Shown here: positions 33,199-44,560 of the stretch, piece by piece | Numbering within the stretch: the stretch's first letter is position 1 | Layout of the letters: every line of letters begins with the position of its first letter | Assembly: GCA_001510575.1 (NCBI GenBank) | Contig: LNGK01000004.1 | Coordinates: 2,850,667-2,914,666, forward strand | Direction: 5' to 3' | DNA: 64,000 bases | DNA from: Knoxdaviesia capensis | Lineage: Eukaryota > Ascomycota > Sordariomycetes > Microascales > Gondwanamycetaceae | Notes under the pieces: generated by a model | What the model saw: the letters and a program-made list of their open reading frames with translations, nothing else | Database searches by the model: none | What the model was told of the DNA's origin: nothing | Translations under genes and position numbers: made by a program

Positions 33199-34937
33199 GA
33201 TGGAGGATATGGAAGGAGGCCAATCAAGTGGCCAAGGAGCAGATTGTGAAGTAGGAGTAAGATTACAAGGTGTGGAAAGGGAAGGAAAAAAATGAAGAAG
33301 ACAAAAGGTGAAGCAGGCTCACAGCCCACTTAACGCGATTGCGACGCGTTTAAAGCGGCAGGAAGAAAAAAAGGCCACCAGTTAGTAAGGCTGCATATAA
33401 CAGAGAAGCCAAAGAGCCAATTAACCCAGATAGAATAGTGATAGGGTGAAGAAGAAAGATGATAAAGAGTCTTTGTGAATGTTGAGTTTAGTTGGTGAGA
33501 AGAAAAAAAAAAGATGGAGAGTCAGGTATGTTAAGATGATTGATTGTGAAATAATGGAGAGAGGAAAGATGGTGAAGGGTAGAAAAAAAAGGAGGGAGAA
33601 AAAAGCACTAAAGGGTTCGTTATAGCAGTTGTACTACACCAAAAAAAATATATGTAAGTAATAACAAGCCCGCATAAAGAGGAAGGACGATAGCATGGTA
33701 GGAGGCCAAATGAATGTTTACATAGAAAAGAGAAGCCGGGTGTGATTGGCTGGAATCGAGGTCTAGCTGAGTCAGGTGGTTGCTGCACTCTTATTGGCTA
33801 CAGTACAAGCTGTTTACGCGGGATGCACTCCAGAGGTGATGGGTGCACGTTTTTCTTCTCTGGCGGTCCTGATTATGATGCAATATCTTCATAGCATCAG
33901 GGTTGGCCTCGAGGGTGGTTCGTTTGAGGGCCCAGACGGTCCCGGGATGTTCATATCAACCATTCTGTCGTCTGTAACCGAACCCAGTGCTGCTGGTAAT
34001 TTCAGGAACCACGTCTCAGTCACAGACAGTGCAGTCCGTCCCACCAACCAACCCAACCAACGGCCAGTGAGTTGTGTTGGAAATCAAGACGACAGAATAG
34101 CCAGAATGAGTCTTAATGACTTTTCGTGGTATATAGCAGGCCCCTAGTGGCCAAAAGAGTCATCACAGACCTCTATATAAAATGTGATTCACGATAAAGG
34201 TCTATATAGATTCACGTGAGCCGGTTTAGTTAAATCATCATTCATTTAAATCAGCTCTAGGCCAAAAATCTCACTAAAAACAAAACCCCTATAGATTCAT
34301 AGATCATAACCTCGTTTGCTGCATTGTTTGTTCCTTCCGTTCTGTTACTGTCACTAGACATTTGACCCTTTAATAGGAGAATTACTTACTGGCCCAAAAA
34401 CACTGACTAAATCCACCTTTTTCTGTGTATTTTTTCTTGGTGATTGTTGGTTTTTTTTCCTTTCCTACCCACTGTTTATCACCCAAATCCACTGTGAATC
34501 CGTTCTTTTTGCCCATTTCTCGGCTGTTGCTCCCCTCAACAATCCTAGTTAGCGGGGTTTCTGCCTTTTTTTCTTCCTCTTTATTTTTTTTCTTCTTTCC
34601 TTCCCTCTTATTCTTCCACCTCCGTTCTTTCCTTCTCTCGGCTCCTCATATTATTCATTACTCAATCACATCTAGAACATCATTCACTTATTTTTTTCTC
34701 CTCTTTCTTTTTCTTCTTCTTCATCATCTTCTGTGATTTCCCCCTCTCCCCTATTCTGTAACCCTTTCCCCCCCAAATTCCGGTTACGGTGGTCCCTCAC
34801 ATTCCACCATTTCCGGATTCCTACCTAATCCGTTCTTCTCTACATCCAGGGCCTCGTATTTCCTTGGTTGACCCCCCAAACCTTCTCTCTCTGCTTGTCG
34901 TCATTGTAGGAACCTGCAAACCGGCTTACCTGGAATC
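33199..34937. other. Divergent promoter region, ISWI / HAPSTR1-like
   Basis: 1.7 kb between divergent starts. It has A-runs on the ISWI side, an AT-rich block around 34140-34330 with a short direct repeat (CTATATA...GATTCACG at 34173 and 34202), and a TC-rich leader before 34938. No credible gene. Confidence 0.65.
33332..33349. promoter_or_regulatory. MCB (ACGCGT) plus AACGCGA upstream of ISWI gene
   Basis: ACGCGT at 33344-33349 and AACGCGA just before it, about 140 bp upstream of the ISWI start codon. ACGCGT is the MBF (Swi6/Mbp1-type) G1/S element. Function is inferred. Confidence 0.45.
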
Positions 34938-35786
34938 ATGGACTCGATGAGGAGTCTGAATACGTCGCTTCCCGGCTCGGGAAGACACTTCTCGTCAAAC
35001 GACTCGACCGAGCAACTTCTAGATTCGTTCAAGGCCGCCGCGCTTTCGGTAACAAAGCTCTACAAAACATCGGCTGCCGCTTTGATCAAGGCCCGTCAAG
35101 ATGGATACCAAGAGTGCCTGGACGACCTGCTGGCCTTCCTCGACAAGGAAAACATCGGCTTGGGCGATGGTGAAGGATGGCGCGTCCGGAGCTGGGCCAC
35201 CGAGCGGCTGAACGGCGATGCTATGATGCAGAGCGCCGAGAGCGACGACGAGCCCGAGCCTGCCGACACCGGAGTGTCATCGCCCGATATGGCGCGGTCA
35301 TCTGTCCCCGCCGCCTCCGCGCAACGATCGGAGGCCATTCAGCAGACGCCTGCTCCGACCGCGACGACGATGACGACGACAAATGCCCCGGCCGATTCCG
35401 CCGACTCCATGCAGTCCGACACGTCCTCCTCCTCCTCTATCATCACCACGGCGTCGCAATCTCTTCCCCCCCTACACACCTTCTCTGTGCCCTCGCAAGA
35501 CCAGTTCACCTTTCAGTCTTCCCTGCAATATCCCGACCCCCCGAATATTGCCAACCTCGATCTGTCCGACTCCAAGCCGCACGATCCTTCAAATCCTGCC
35601 CAGCCCAGACTTCCGCGTGTGCGCGTGGGTTCTTCTGCCGCTCGCCCCGGAAACCGGGCCAGCCATCTTGGCCGTGGTGCCGGAATGAAGCGGAAGATCA
35701 ACTTTGCCGAGATCTTCGATATCGGTGATATCGGCTCTGGCAAGGATATGTTTGGATCGGGAGGCAAGCGAACACGTCACAAGTAG
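34938..35786 (+). CDS. HAPSTR1/C16orf72-like (UPF0472/DUF4588) protein
   Basis: Single exon, 282 residues. The conserved part is residues ~25-90: a helix with LLDSFKAAALSVTKLYK, then GYQECLDDLLAFLDKENIGL and a GEGWRVRSWATERL block, which I recall as the signature of the fungal members of the C16orf72/HAPSTR1 family. The middle is disordered (Ser/Thr/Pro/Asp). The C terminus is basic (MKRKINFAEIFDIGDI and KRTRHK), fitting a nuclear protein. The human relative works with the HUWE1 ubiquitin ligase in stress responses. A similar role in fungi is inference. Confidence 0.7.
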   Translation: MDSMRSLNTSLPGSGRHFSSNDSTEQLLDSFKAAALSVTKLYKTSAAALIKARQDGYQECLDDLLAFLDKENIGLGDGEGWRVRSWATERLNGDAMMQSAESDDEPEPADTGVSSPDMARSSVPAASAQRSEAIQQTPAPTATTMTTTNAPADSADSMQSDTSSSSSIITTASQSLPPLHTFSVPSQDQFTFQSSLQYPDPPNIANLDLSDSKPHDPSNPAQPRLPRVRVGSSAARPGNRASHLGRGAGMKRKINFAEIFDIGDIGSGKDMFGSGGKRTRHK

Positions 35787-36865
35787 ATAGAGAAGAAGCG
35801 CTCATGATCGGCCACCGAAGAAGCACGGCGTTTGCTAGTTTTAGGGCGGGCCTCAGGCGGGCCTCTGATCGTTGATCCTCACCTCCTCTTCCATTGGTAC
35901 ATACGCGTCACACGGTGCATTGTCAAGTTTGATGGACGGCGGGACTGCGCTTCTTATGGGTATGATGCTTGTGGGTTTCCGGATCTCATTGTCATCGTCT
36001 TTCTCCTCCTCCTCCTCTTCTTCTTCTTCCCCCTTTAATTCCTCCTCGCCGATTTTTCAGTTCTTCTCTTTTTTTTTCTTCTTCTCCCTCTTTTTTTTTT
36101 CCCCTCCGATGCCCCCAGGGGGTTTTCACGCTTCTTCTCTTTCATAATTTCCTTGCTCGCAATCTTCTTGTTTTCCGGGACTGGCGTTTCCTTGCAAACA
36201 TCTTAGCATCTATTCGGTGTTCTTGGTGGGGTGGGGTTTGGACGTATGGAGGGCTTTACTCACTGTGGTTTTCCCTCTCATCATGGGTTGCGTTTTTTTC
36301 TTTCGTCTTCTTTGTTTCGTCCATGCCAGTTTCTATTTTGTCTTCATGCAGATGATATCTGAAGGGGGAATGGACATTGATTTCCAGATGTGATGGCTGT
36401 GCTGCTTGTAATTTAGCAGCTTTGCCGATCACCCGGTCTGTTTCGCTTCCTTGCTGTTGTGAGCAAGCATCTGGACTTTGGATCGTGCGAGAAATTCCGA
36501 GCACCTGCGCATGACAATCTTTTGACCGCGGGTGTGCTCCTTGTGTGTTTCTGCTCGTGGTTTCCGTGTCCACGCTACACACGTCCAAAGTAATATACCC
36601 CAATAGATAACGATTTGAATCACCTTCGTTCTGCCGTTAGCGGCTTCCTCCCATAGTTACAGCCATGTGTCGAAAGTTTCTGAGATATGGAATCACATGT
36701 ATTGTGTGTGATGATGAAGTACTGAGTCCCCCCTGAAACGCCGTGCCCGTAAGATCAGAAAAGAAAAGCCGCCCCGAAAAATAGATGATCCATATAAGTA
36801 CGTGTAGAGATCGATCGTTCATTCGTGTCTCCTCCACCCGTAGTTGTTCCACCATGTCCGCTTCG
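35787..36865. other. Convergent 3' intergenic region
   Basis: 3' UTRs of the HAPSTR1-like and TRAPPC2L-like genes, with TTC/CTT-rich runs at about 36000-36110. No gene seen. Confidence 0.7.
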
Positions 36866-37671
36866 TTATATCGCCGTCACACCCGGTGCCCACGCCTCGC
36901 CAATTCGCTTAAGCTCGCCAGCGAACTTGCGGCTGGTTATGCGCTTGCCGCCCTGTCCGTTTGGCGGCGAGTGTTCGTCCGGGTCGTAGAAGGGGTTTTG
37001 GAGGAGGTTGATGTATGCGGTCTGCATGGCGCGGAAGACCTGCCAAGGCGGAAGAGAGTTTGTTAGCGAGGGAAATTACCACCAGCGCGGAGCGTTTCAA
37101 GCACTAGTAGAGGCGCAAAAGAGAGACAGAGAGAAAGAGAGAAAGAGAGAAGAGAACATACTGGCTTCAGCTCGGCGTCCCGCAGCCCAACACCCGCCAG
37201 CCCCTTCTGCCGCTCGACGGGCGGCGCAGCCGCCACCGACCCAGGCGGCCCGCGATCCGACCGGCGGCCGCTCATATCGACCACCACCACAAACTTCACC
37301 CCCGTGTTCGTCTCGAAGCCGTACGCCGCCAGCCGCTCATCAACCGCGTGCAGTAGCCCAAAGTCCCCGCTCAGCCCCACCGCGCCGGCCGTGTTCGCCT
37401 TCGCGCGCGTCTCGAACACATCGAGCGTGCCCGACAGCAGCAGCGAAAACTGTAGCGGCGACCGCAATGGCGCGAGCGTGTTCGTCTGTGCGTCGTACGA
37501 TGGAAAGATCGTTACGTGGAGGGGGTTGTTCTATGTGCAACCAACGACGGGTGATGTTAGTAGAGGTCCGGCGCGGAGAGACCGAGGAAACAGATGCTGG
37601 GGTGAAGGGGGAAAACGCACATTGCGGCCGATCACGCCTATACAGGCAATCGACGGTACTAATGATGCCAT
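36866..37671 (-). CDS. TCA17: TRAPP-associated Tca17/TRAPPC2L-like protein
   Basis: Three exons on the minus strand: 37671-37621, 37530-37162 and 37039-36866 (introns 90 and 122 nt, phase 0), giving 197 residues. It starts MASLVPSIACIGVIGRNNNPLH with the sedlin-like longin fold (LQFSLLLSGTLDVFE, DFGLLHAVDERLAAYGF, GVKFVVVVD). The last exon has the conserved VFRAMQTAYINLLQNPFY helix. The family stabilises TRAPP complexes that activate Rab GTPases at the Golgi. The fungal protein carries an extra Gly/Pro/Arg-rich loop between the last strand and the final helix, and a longer C-terminal tail (to TAI). Exon junctions are supported by the continuous family pattern. Confidence 0.87.
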
Positions 37672-38003
37672 GGTTGACGCAGGTTTATGGAACGTGTGCT
37701 GCGAAAAAGGGCTGGAAAGCGGTAGTCGAAGGTGGGAGATGCAGGGAGGGAGCAGATGAAGTTCAGAAAAGTGGGTGATTTTGAGCAACATGGGCAAAGC
37801 TTTGAAGCCTTGAAGTGAAATAAGGGTTAGGGTTATGTCCACGGATCTTGATGCCCACCAGATTCAACATACACAAACACACACGCACAAATCAAGCAGA
37901 TTGACGCAAGCTAATAGCCGTCAAATTGACAGTTAAATCATATATGTTCACATTGACAATGCTCATCATCAAGTGCACTGAAGAAAGACGTAACCCATCT
38001 CAG
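37672..38003. other. Promoter of TRAPPC2L-like gene
   Basis: It contains a telobox-like GGGTTAGGGTTA at 37823-37834 on the plus strand, about 150 bp upstream of the TRAPPC2L start. The rest is AT-rich with no gene. Confidence 0.6.
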
Positions 38004-38629
38004 TTACAGGTTGTACCGTCCCACCATCCATCCAGCACGACGTAGTCTAACCATTCCATCAAGTCTTGTCGATCCATTGGAACGTATGCGGTCTTCGTCC
38101 ATCTCGCGGGAAAGCTTGTCGATGTACTCCCCCGCGGCAGACAGATGAAGGATGTGGGCTACCCTCCAAAACCGCGGACTTAGTCTTGTTTGCCAACGAG
38201 ACCCCATCGTAATCAAACCCGGAAGATCCATCAGCTTGCACGCGAAGTCCGTCTTCATCAATATCGAAGGACTGTGTAACCACACAACGATGACGATCGC
38301 ACTCAAGGCAAACGGCGCGAAGCTCAGCCACTCGTTCCGCAGTGCCAACCTCGGGGTGGCCGGACTTTACAAGATCAGGGGCAAACGGCGTCGCGGGTGT
38401 GAGCTGGGCAGTTCTTCTGGCTGAAGCTCTCAATGGAATGAACAGGTGGTCAAGAAGATAACCTGCAAACTCTCTGAAGCTGGTGGCCAGCCCATCGCTG
38501 AACACGATGCTTTCCGTGTCTCCCCCAACTTGAAGACCCAAAGTTGTGAAGAAAAGAGTCAGGAAGTCGTCTTTGGGCTGGGAGTATCCATATGTGTACT
38601 GAATGAGCAGAGGAGAGAACTGGATACTT
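38004..38629 (-). pseudogene. Relic of fungal HNH-nuclease-domain gene, frameshifted
   Basis: On the minus strand, one frame gives DGLATSFREFAGYLLDHLF and, further on, RVAELRAVCLECDRHRCVVTQSFDIDE, which resembles the HNH-type region of a large fungal family (RDxxRCVVTGxFD). The expected next element, AHI(L/I)PHS-like, appears as VAHILHLSAAGEYIDKL in the next frame, after a single extra G near 38160 (plus-strand coordinates). The frame then ends at 38004 without the normal downstream third of the domain. The N-terminal side runs into a stop near 38630 with no Met. Frameshift, truncation and lack of a start all point to a decayed copy, although an intron or a base error could explain part of this. 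Confidence 0.5.
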
Positions 38630-39176
38630 AATCATTTCCAGAAATGCCCTTAATGTGTTCAAACTATGTGACAAAGGCGGCGATTTCCTTATGAGAGCTC
38701 ATGAGGATCTATGTGACAACGAGGGGGGGAGAAGGGGAAAGAAAGAGAAAAGGGGGATCAAATGAAATACAAGCAATGCCATAAGGAGGAAGCTTATCTT
38801 TACAACAAACAATATATCTACAAAAGATGATTGCTTAGTATATAGAAATACTAACTTTGGTGGTAGTTTACTAAGTAAATTATGAAAGGAGAAAAAAAGA
38901 AGGAACAGAATATCACGTGTATATATATATACCGTATACTGCTCCCCCTCTCTATCACTAAATGATTTCTGTTTCTGTTTCTATTTATATGCACACATAA
39001 ACACTTCTTTCATAGTTGACCCCCTCTTGTTTTTCTTCTTTCTTCTCCATTGCACCTTCTAGAACTCCAAGCAAATAGCTAGATGTCTCTTGCCTGCATA
39101 AGTCACTTCCTCCTAGAAGAAGTGTCTTATATCACGAGACCTCTTACGTTTGTGTCTTTCATCTTGAAAGATCAAA
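38630..39176. other. AT-rich spacer
   Basis: AT-rich DNA and the leader of the following gene. No gene seen. Confidence 0.65.
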
Positions 39177-41012
39177 ATGGAAACCCCCAACAAAGAAGAG
39201 AATTCATCTGCCTGTTCAGATTCCAAAGAGGTGGTGAGCTCAATTTTCATGACCAACCTGTCTGCGGACATGGAGTCCCCCTTTGCGCCTGTCCGGGGTC
39301 AGGAGCCCACCACTCCCGGTGGCCGTCTCTCCTCTACGGCAACCATCTCGGGAACTGCTTCGGTGCCAATGTATGCTGTGCCTCTCCGGACATCTTCGCT
39401 ATCCGCCACCCCGATTTCCCCGAAGCCGAAGAATCCCACCTGCCCGCCCGCCGCCCCCGCCACCCCCGTCCGTACCGGGAGTATCATGAGCCGCAAACGC
39501 CAGCATAACGGCTTCCCCTCCAGCTTCTCGTCGAATCTCGGCCGCCGCATGCAACTGCCCCCCTCCAACACCTCCGAGTTCTCATCCCTCCTTCGCTCGT
39601 CTCCCTCTATATCCAATACCCCTATCCTGAAGCTGCCTCGCAGCACGACCACCGCGCCGACACGGTTTCCCGACGCCGCCCTAGCCCCCAGTTCCCGGTC
39701 GACAACTCCTCCAGTCAACAAACGTCCGGAGGAAGGAGGAGGACCCGGAGGAGGAGGAGTGCGTGCTTTGGTGGCTAAACTCGAGGGCCGCAATTCTGCC
39801 ATGTTCAGCGATCTGCCACCGGGACTGACCGATAGCAGTCCACTGGTCCGAAAGTCTTCCACCCGTATGGTGACCTTTCAGACTCCCATGACGCCGGCAA
39901 CTCCGACACCCCAAACGGCTAGAACCGGATATGAACCTGCTCACAAGTACCCCATGCCGCCGCTGCGCTCCATCTATGAACCCCGCGATCATGAGACGCT
40001 CGATACCCCTGGGGTCACTCTGCCCTCCACTCAGCGTTGGGGTCCCCGCGACGGATCGCAAGCCACCGCTTATCTCCCCCCGCGGACCCCTCAAACCCCG
40101 AGTAGCCGTCGCCCGCAGATCACAGTGCTCTGCGGAACTTCAGAGTTCGATCGCGAGCCTTCTGGGCCTGCCACAAATTGTGACACCCCCATGGCCCTCC
40201 AATCCCTCCCGTCGCACGCCGATTCCGACGATGTAAGCCTTCCGGCTCTGCCGCCCTCTCGGAGCTCTCCGTTCGATCTGGACCAGCGAGGATGGAGTGA
40301 GGCTCGCGCCTATTAGGATAACGTGCGTACCGCTCTCCAGCCCTCCTCCGAGGCATCCTCCCGCCCCGCCTCGTCCCTCGAGTTCCCCACGTTTGGCTCC
40401 AGCAATGGATCCGTCCCGGAGACGCCCCCCCTCCGTCTCAGAAAGAAGCCCTATGTCCAGGGCCAGCCGCCGCCGCGTATGGGCGCAATGAAGCCGTTTG
40501 CGGCTACCCCTGGCGTAGGTCCGTCATTCATCGACGGGGTTGCCGGTGGGATGAACACCGGCAACGTCCACTCCGACTTTGTGTTCGAGTTTCGCGCTCC
40601 CATGCGTTTCACGTCGTGTCCGAGCCAAAGCAACGTCAACCACGGTCACAGCCAAAGTGCTCCCCACGTTGGTGGGCCCGTCCCTTCGGGTTGGGATGTC
40701 GACACAACCGGAGGCACACGCTCAGTGTCACTCCAGGAGAAGCTGCTTGCTTTCGAGGAGTGGCTGAACATGTACCTGCCGGCCGAGGAGGTCGAAGCCG
40801 CCGAAGCCGTGTCAGCATCAGAAGAGTCGGACACTGAGCTCAAGGCAGACGATGGGAAAACTGGTGTGGATGTAGATGAGCCCATGGACATTAACGTGCC
40901 CGAGGCCGTTGATATCGATATGGATCCGGTCGAGCATGGTTTGATCACCCAGACGGTTCTGGGTCAGAAGATCGACCCCCCGCAGCCGTGGACACCCGGT
41001 GGCTGGATCTAG
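39177..41012 (+). CDS. Disordered Ser/Thr/Pro-rich protein, unknown function, with in-frame intron
   Basis: Modelled as two exons, 39177-40232 and 40317-41012, giving 583 residues. The excised 84 nt runs from GTAAGC to TATTAG and is a multiple of three. If retained, translation stops at a TAG at 40314 after 379 residues. The halves are otherwise in one frame, and both have coding-like sequence. The protein is predicted disordered: many SP/TP sites (TPMTPATPTPQ), a Gly-rich patch (EEGGGPGGGG), RKR and RLRKKP basic patches, one helical segment (SLQEKLLAFEEWLNMYL) and an acidic C-terminal part ending DPPQPWTPGGWI. The proline-directed sites suggest CDK/MAPK regulation (inference). I do not recognise the family. 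Confidence 0.65.
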
Positions 41013-41759
41013 TCCCGGCCGGCTCTCTCGATTCTGGATTGGATGATGATGTTGAAGCAGTCAGCATGAGTTCTGTGATGGTATTCCTGCCATACCTGGG
41101 AAATCTATCAGAGAATGTGACTATTCTGATGATCATTGTCTGCATGAATGGTGAAGCTTGGGAGTCTCCCTAAATATGGTAGATTCCTCAAGGAGAACAA
41201 AGGAGAGAAGATGTTGGTGTTCAGGCTGACGAAGTTGGTTGTCACAGGTAGAAAGAGATAGAAAAGAAATGAAAAAGAAAATCCCCCAAAAGGCGTTATG
41301 TCCCATGCCAAGAGAATAATAAACCACAGGTGAAATGCTGAAAGACCTCGTCGTAACCCATTATCAGAGCGTAGTGTATTATCACCATGGAGATCACGGA
41401 AACTAGGGAAACCACACCAAGAATCAACCAAAATGTAACATGGAATAACACACAGCCAGACAGAGTACATACCAACTAACATATCTCACCTCCCAACCAA
41501 TCATGAATATAGCCCTCTCCCCTACCAGTGCAATTGGTTCTTCTCATCATTACTACCAACTAAACTTGAGCACTTCAGTATATCCGGTCATGAACCTAAA
41601 CCGACCCTCTCACGAGAAACGCCTACAAACAAGAAGAAGAGAAGCAAAAATAGAAAGAAAAAAAGGGGGGGGGAAGATAAAAGAAACGACGTGAATTCAA
41701 GGATAACATCAGAAGCATTCTCAACATGAACCGCAAACTATTCATCAATACCTATAACT
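41013..41759. other. Convergent 3' intergenic region
   Basis: 3' UTR of the disordered-protein gene and of MCM2. No gene seen. Confidence 0.7.
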
Positions 41760-44560
41760 CTACGCCACCGCCGCCGTCCGGCCCGCCGCCGCCGCACCAC
41801 CTGCCGTCCGGCGTTTAGTCGGCCGGGCCAGAGTGTACTTGGCAAACGCACGCGCAAGCGCCTTCTTGCAGCTGACCTTCTGGCTGCCGACAAAGCTCTC
41901 CACCGTCACCGCAATGGCGCGGTCAATGTCCTGGGATGAGCAGTAGTCCGACAGCCGCATGCGGCAGAAGGCCTCGCTGATCCGAATGATGGCTTCGAGA
42001 TGACGGACCTGTAAGGGAGTCGGAGTTGTCAAGTTAGCATTGGCCGGTTTAAATAGTCGGGGGGGGAGGGGGGGGAGTGAAAGGAGACCAGGAAACAGAA
42101 AAGACTTACAGTAATGGGATACGCTCCCGTCGCAAGAGACTCGCGGCGCATGTCGGCAAACAACCGCGCCACTTTGTCTTCATCCATATTGTACAGCTTG
42201 GGCACACAGTGCTCCTTGGCGTACAGGATGTATTTGCGCAGCAACTCCTGCGGAATCTCCTGAAACTCCTCCTCGCCCTGACGGGCAATAGGGGCAGGAG
42301 GCTCCGTGTCCACATCCATGGCCTGGCCGGCCGGCCGCGCCGCCTGCGTGGTCGGGTGGCTCCGGCCGTGTGATCCGACAATGAAGCGCGCCAGCCGCTC
42401 GTCTTCAGCGGGGTCGACCGTGTCACGCACCACGCACAGAATGTCGAAACGCGACAAGATGGGCTCGGTCAGCTGCACGTTGGCCGAGAACGGGATGGCG
42501 GAGTTGTAGCGACCGCCAATGGGGTTCGCGGCGGCAATGATGGCACAGCGCGCCTGCAGTGTGGTGACGATACCGGCCTTGGAGATCGAGATTGTCTGCT
42601 GCTCCATGGCCTCGTGGATCGACGTTCGGTCGTGGTCGTTCATCTTGTCGAACTCGTCAATCATGCACGTGCCCTTGTCCGCCAGCACCAGCGCTCCGCC
42701 CTCCAGCGTCCACTCGCTGGTAATCGGGTCGCGCCGCACACTGGCAGTCAAACCGACAGCACTGGCACCCTGGCCCGTGGCAAACACCGCGCGGTGGGCC
42801 GTCTTCTCCACGTACTTGAGCACCTGCGACTTGGCCGTTCCCGGGTCTCCCAGCAGGAGCACGTTGATGTCGCCACGGATGTGGTGCTCTCCACGGGTGG
42901 TCTTGGCCACACCGCCAAACAACGACAGCGCAACAGCAGTCTTGATGTCGGTGTGGCCGTAGATGCTAGGGGCAATCGACCGGATGATACGGTCTGCAAT
43001 GTTCGGGTCACGGGAAAGCGCGATGATAGCTTTCTGGTCGTCCTCAGTCATGCGGAAGCCGGCCAGCTGGTCGTGCGACTTGACCACATTATTAGCCTCC
43101 AGAATGGTGGCGAACACGGGGAAGCCGTTGCGGTTGTTGAGCTGGGCATCGTAGCTGTTGCGGTAGATGCCGGTCACTTCAATCTCCTCGCCTGGCTTGG
43201 CACTGTCGATCAGATCCCACAGCAGAATAACCTCCCGGTGGCGCGGCAGACGTCCAGCCAGCACGGTTCCGGGGGACTCCTGCAGAGTGAGCTTCTGGTA
43301 GTTGCGGTAGATGGTCTTTTCCGAGTTTATATTGAATGGGCCACGGGACTTGCAGTTCTGGCAAAAGGTAATCTTCACTTCGACGTTGGACTCTTGTTGG
43401 AACGGGCCCAGAGTAGCGCCGCACTTGGTGCAGTCAAACTTGACATACTTGAGCTGAGGGAACACTCCGGTCCGGCGGGTGACAACTCCACCAACCCGGA
43501 CGAGACAGTTGAGATGTGACTGGCGCAGTTGGCGAAGAGTGTAGTGCACCGGGAGGTCAACAATACGCACATGAACCTCGGCGTGGATGTTATCATAATC
43601 CGGAAAGTGAAGCAGCACCACATCCATGGCAACTTCATCAAACATTTTCAGCATCTCGGACGGAGCGTTAGCAAGGAAATAAGCCAGAATAGCTTTGGAC
43701 CCCGACAGATGATCGTATGAAACCTCGAGAGATTCGGCATTGACCTCTCCAAGCGTGCGGATTCGGGCTCCGTACACTGACAAGCCATTCTCGTCAGTGT
43801 ATGTGGTGAGGAAGGCTCGTAGCTCGCGGAGGATGGCGCGCTGCACAGCTGGCTGGGCAATCCATTCAGTGAGACTGGAAGCCTTGATATCTTGCAGGGT
43901 CTCAAAATCCAGCTCTTCGTCCATGATATCACCCTCCTCAACTTCATCAAGGTCCTCGTCATAGTGGTGTCGTCGGCGGCGGGGCTGGCCAGAGAGGTCG
44001 ATGTCCTCATCATCTTCGAAGGGCAAAAAGGCTGCAGGAAGACGCTGACGTCTGGCAACTTCACGATCACGTCGGTTGAGTTGGTCCTCAAGAAGACGTC
44101 TTGCTCCAAGATCCATGGCGTCATAGTCGACATCATCAACACCCTCGGTTTCGTACTCGTCTTCGGCCGTCTTCTCGTTGTAATCGCGTTCAAAGCCGTC
44201 CTGGAACAGATCAACGCCCTCCTCGGCCATTTCGTCAATCTCGTCAAGATCATCCTGGATCTCTACATCTTCCTCGATGTCATCGTCGTCACCGTCCACA
44301 CCATGCGCAATATCAAAGGCTGGTGGCGATGAAGCCACAGGAGGGCTAGAACGAGCCCCCATTGACGAGTCATCGTCACCTCCGGTGCGGGAGCGTTTCC
44401 GGTTGTTGGCCCGCTGGCCGACGCCGCGATTGGCCGACAACGGGTTATCACGGAGCGGAGAGCTAGAATACGGAAAGGAGTTGCGGTCAGTGTCAGTGTT
44501 CTGGCGACCGTAGCAAACAGACTGAAACACCAGGCGGTGGAGGGGTCAGACTCACCTCAT
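41760..44560 (-). CDS. MCM2: DNA replication licensing factor MCM2
   Basis: Three exons on the minus strand: 44560-44556 (only ATGAG), 44462-42110 and 42008-41760 (introns 93 and 101 nt), giving 868 residues, the same as yeast Mcm2. The acidic, Ser-rich N-terminal tail (SSPLRDNPL...) is the usual DDK-target region. A C4 zinc finger has Cys at ~346, 349, 369 and 372. The AAA+ core has Walker A GDPGTAKS at ~540, Walker B IDEFD at ~603 and arginine-finger SRFD at ~672. The C-terminal exon carries VRHLEAIIRISEAF, the winged-helix start. It is a subunit of the MCM2-7 helicase, loaded at origins in G1. The five-base first exon is inferred from splice sites and from the resulting MSSPLRD start. Its upstream region has four CGCG elements. 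Confidence 0.95.
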
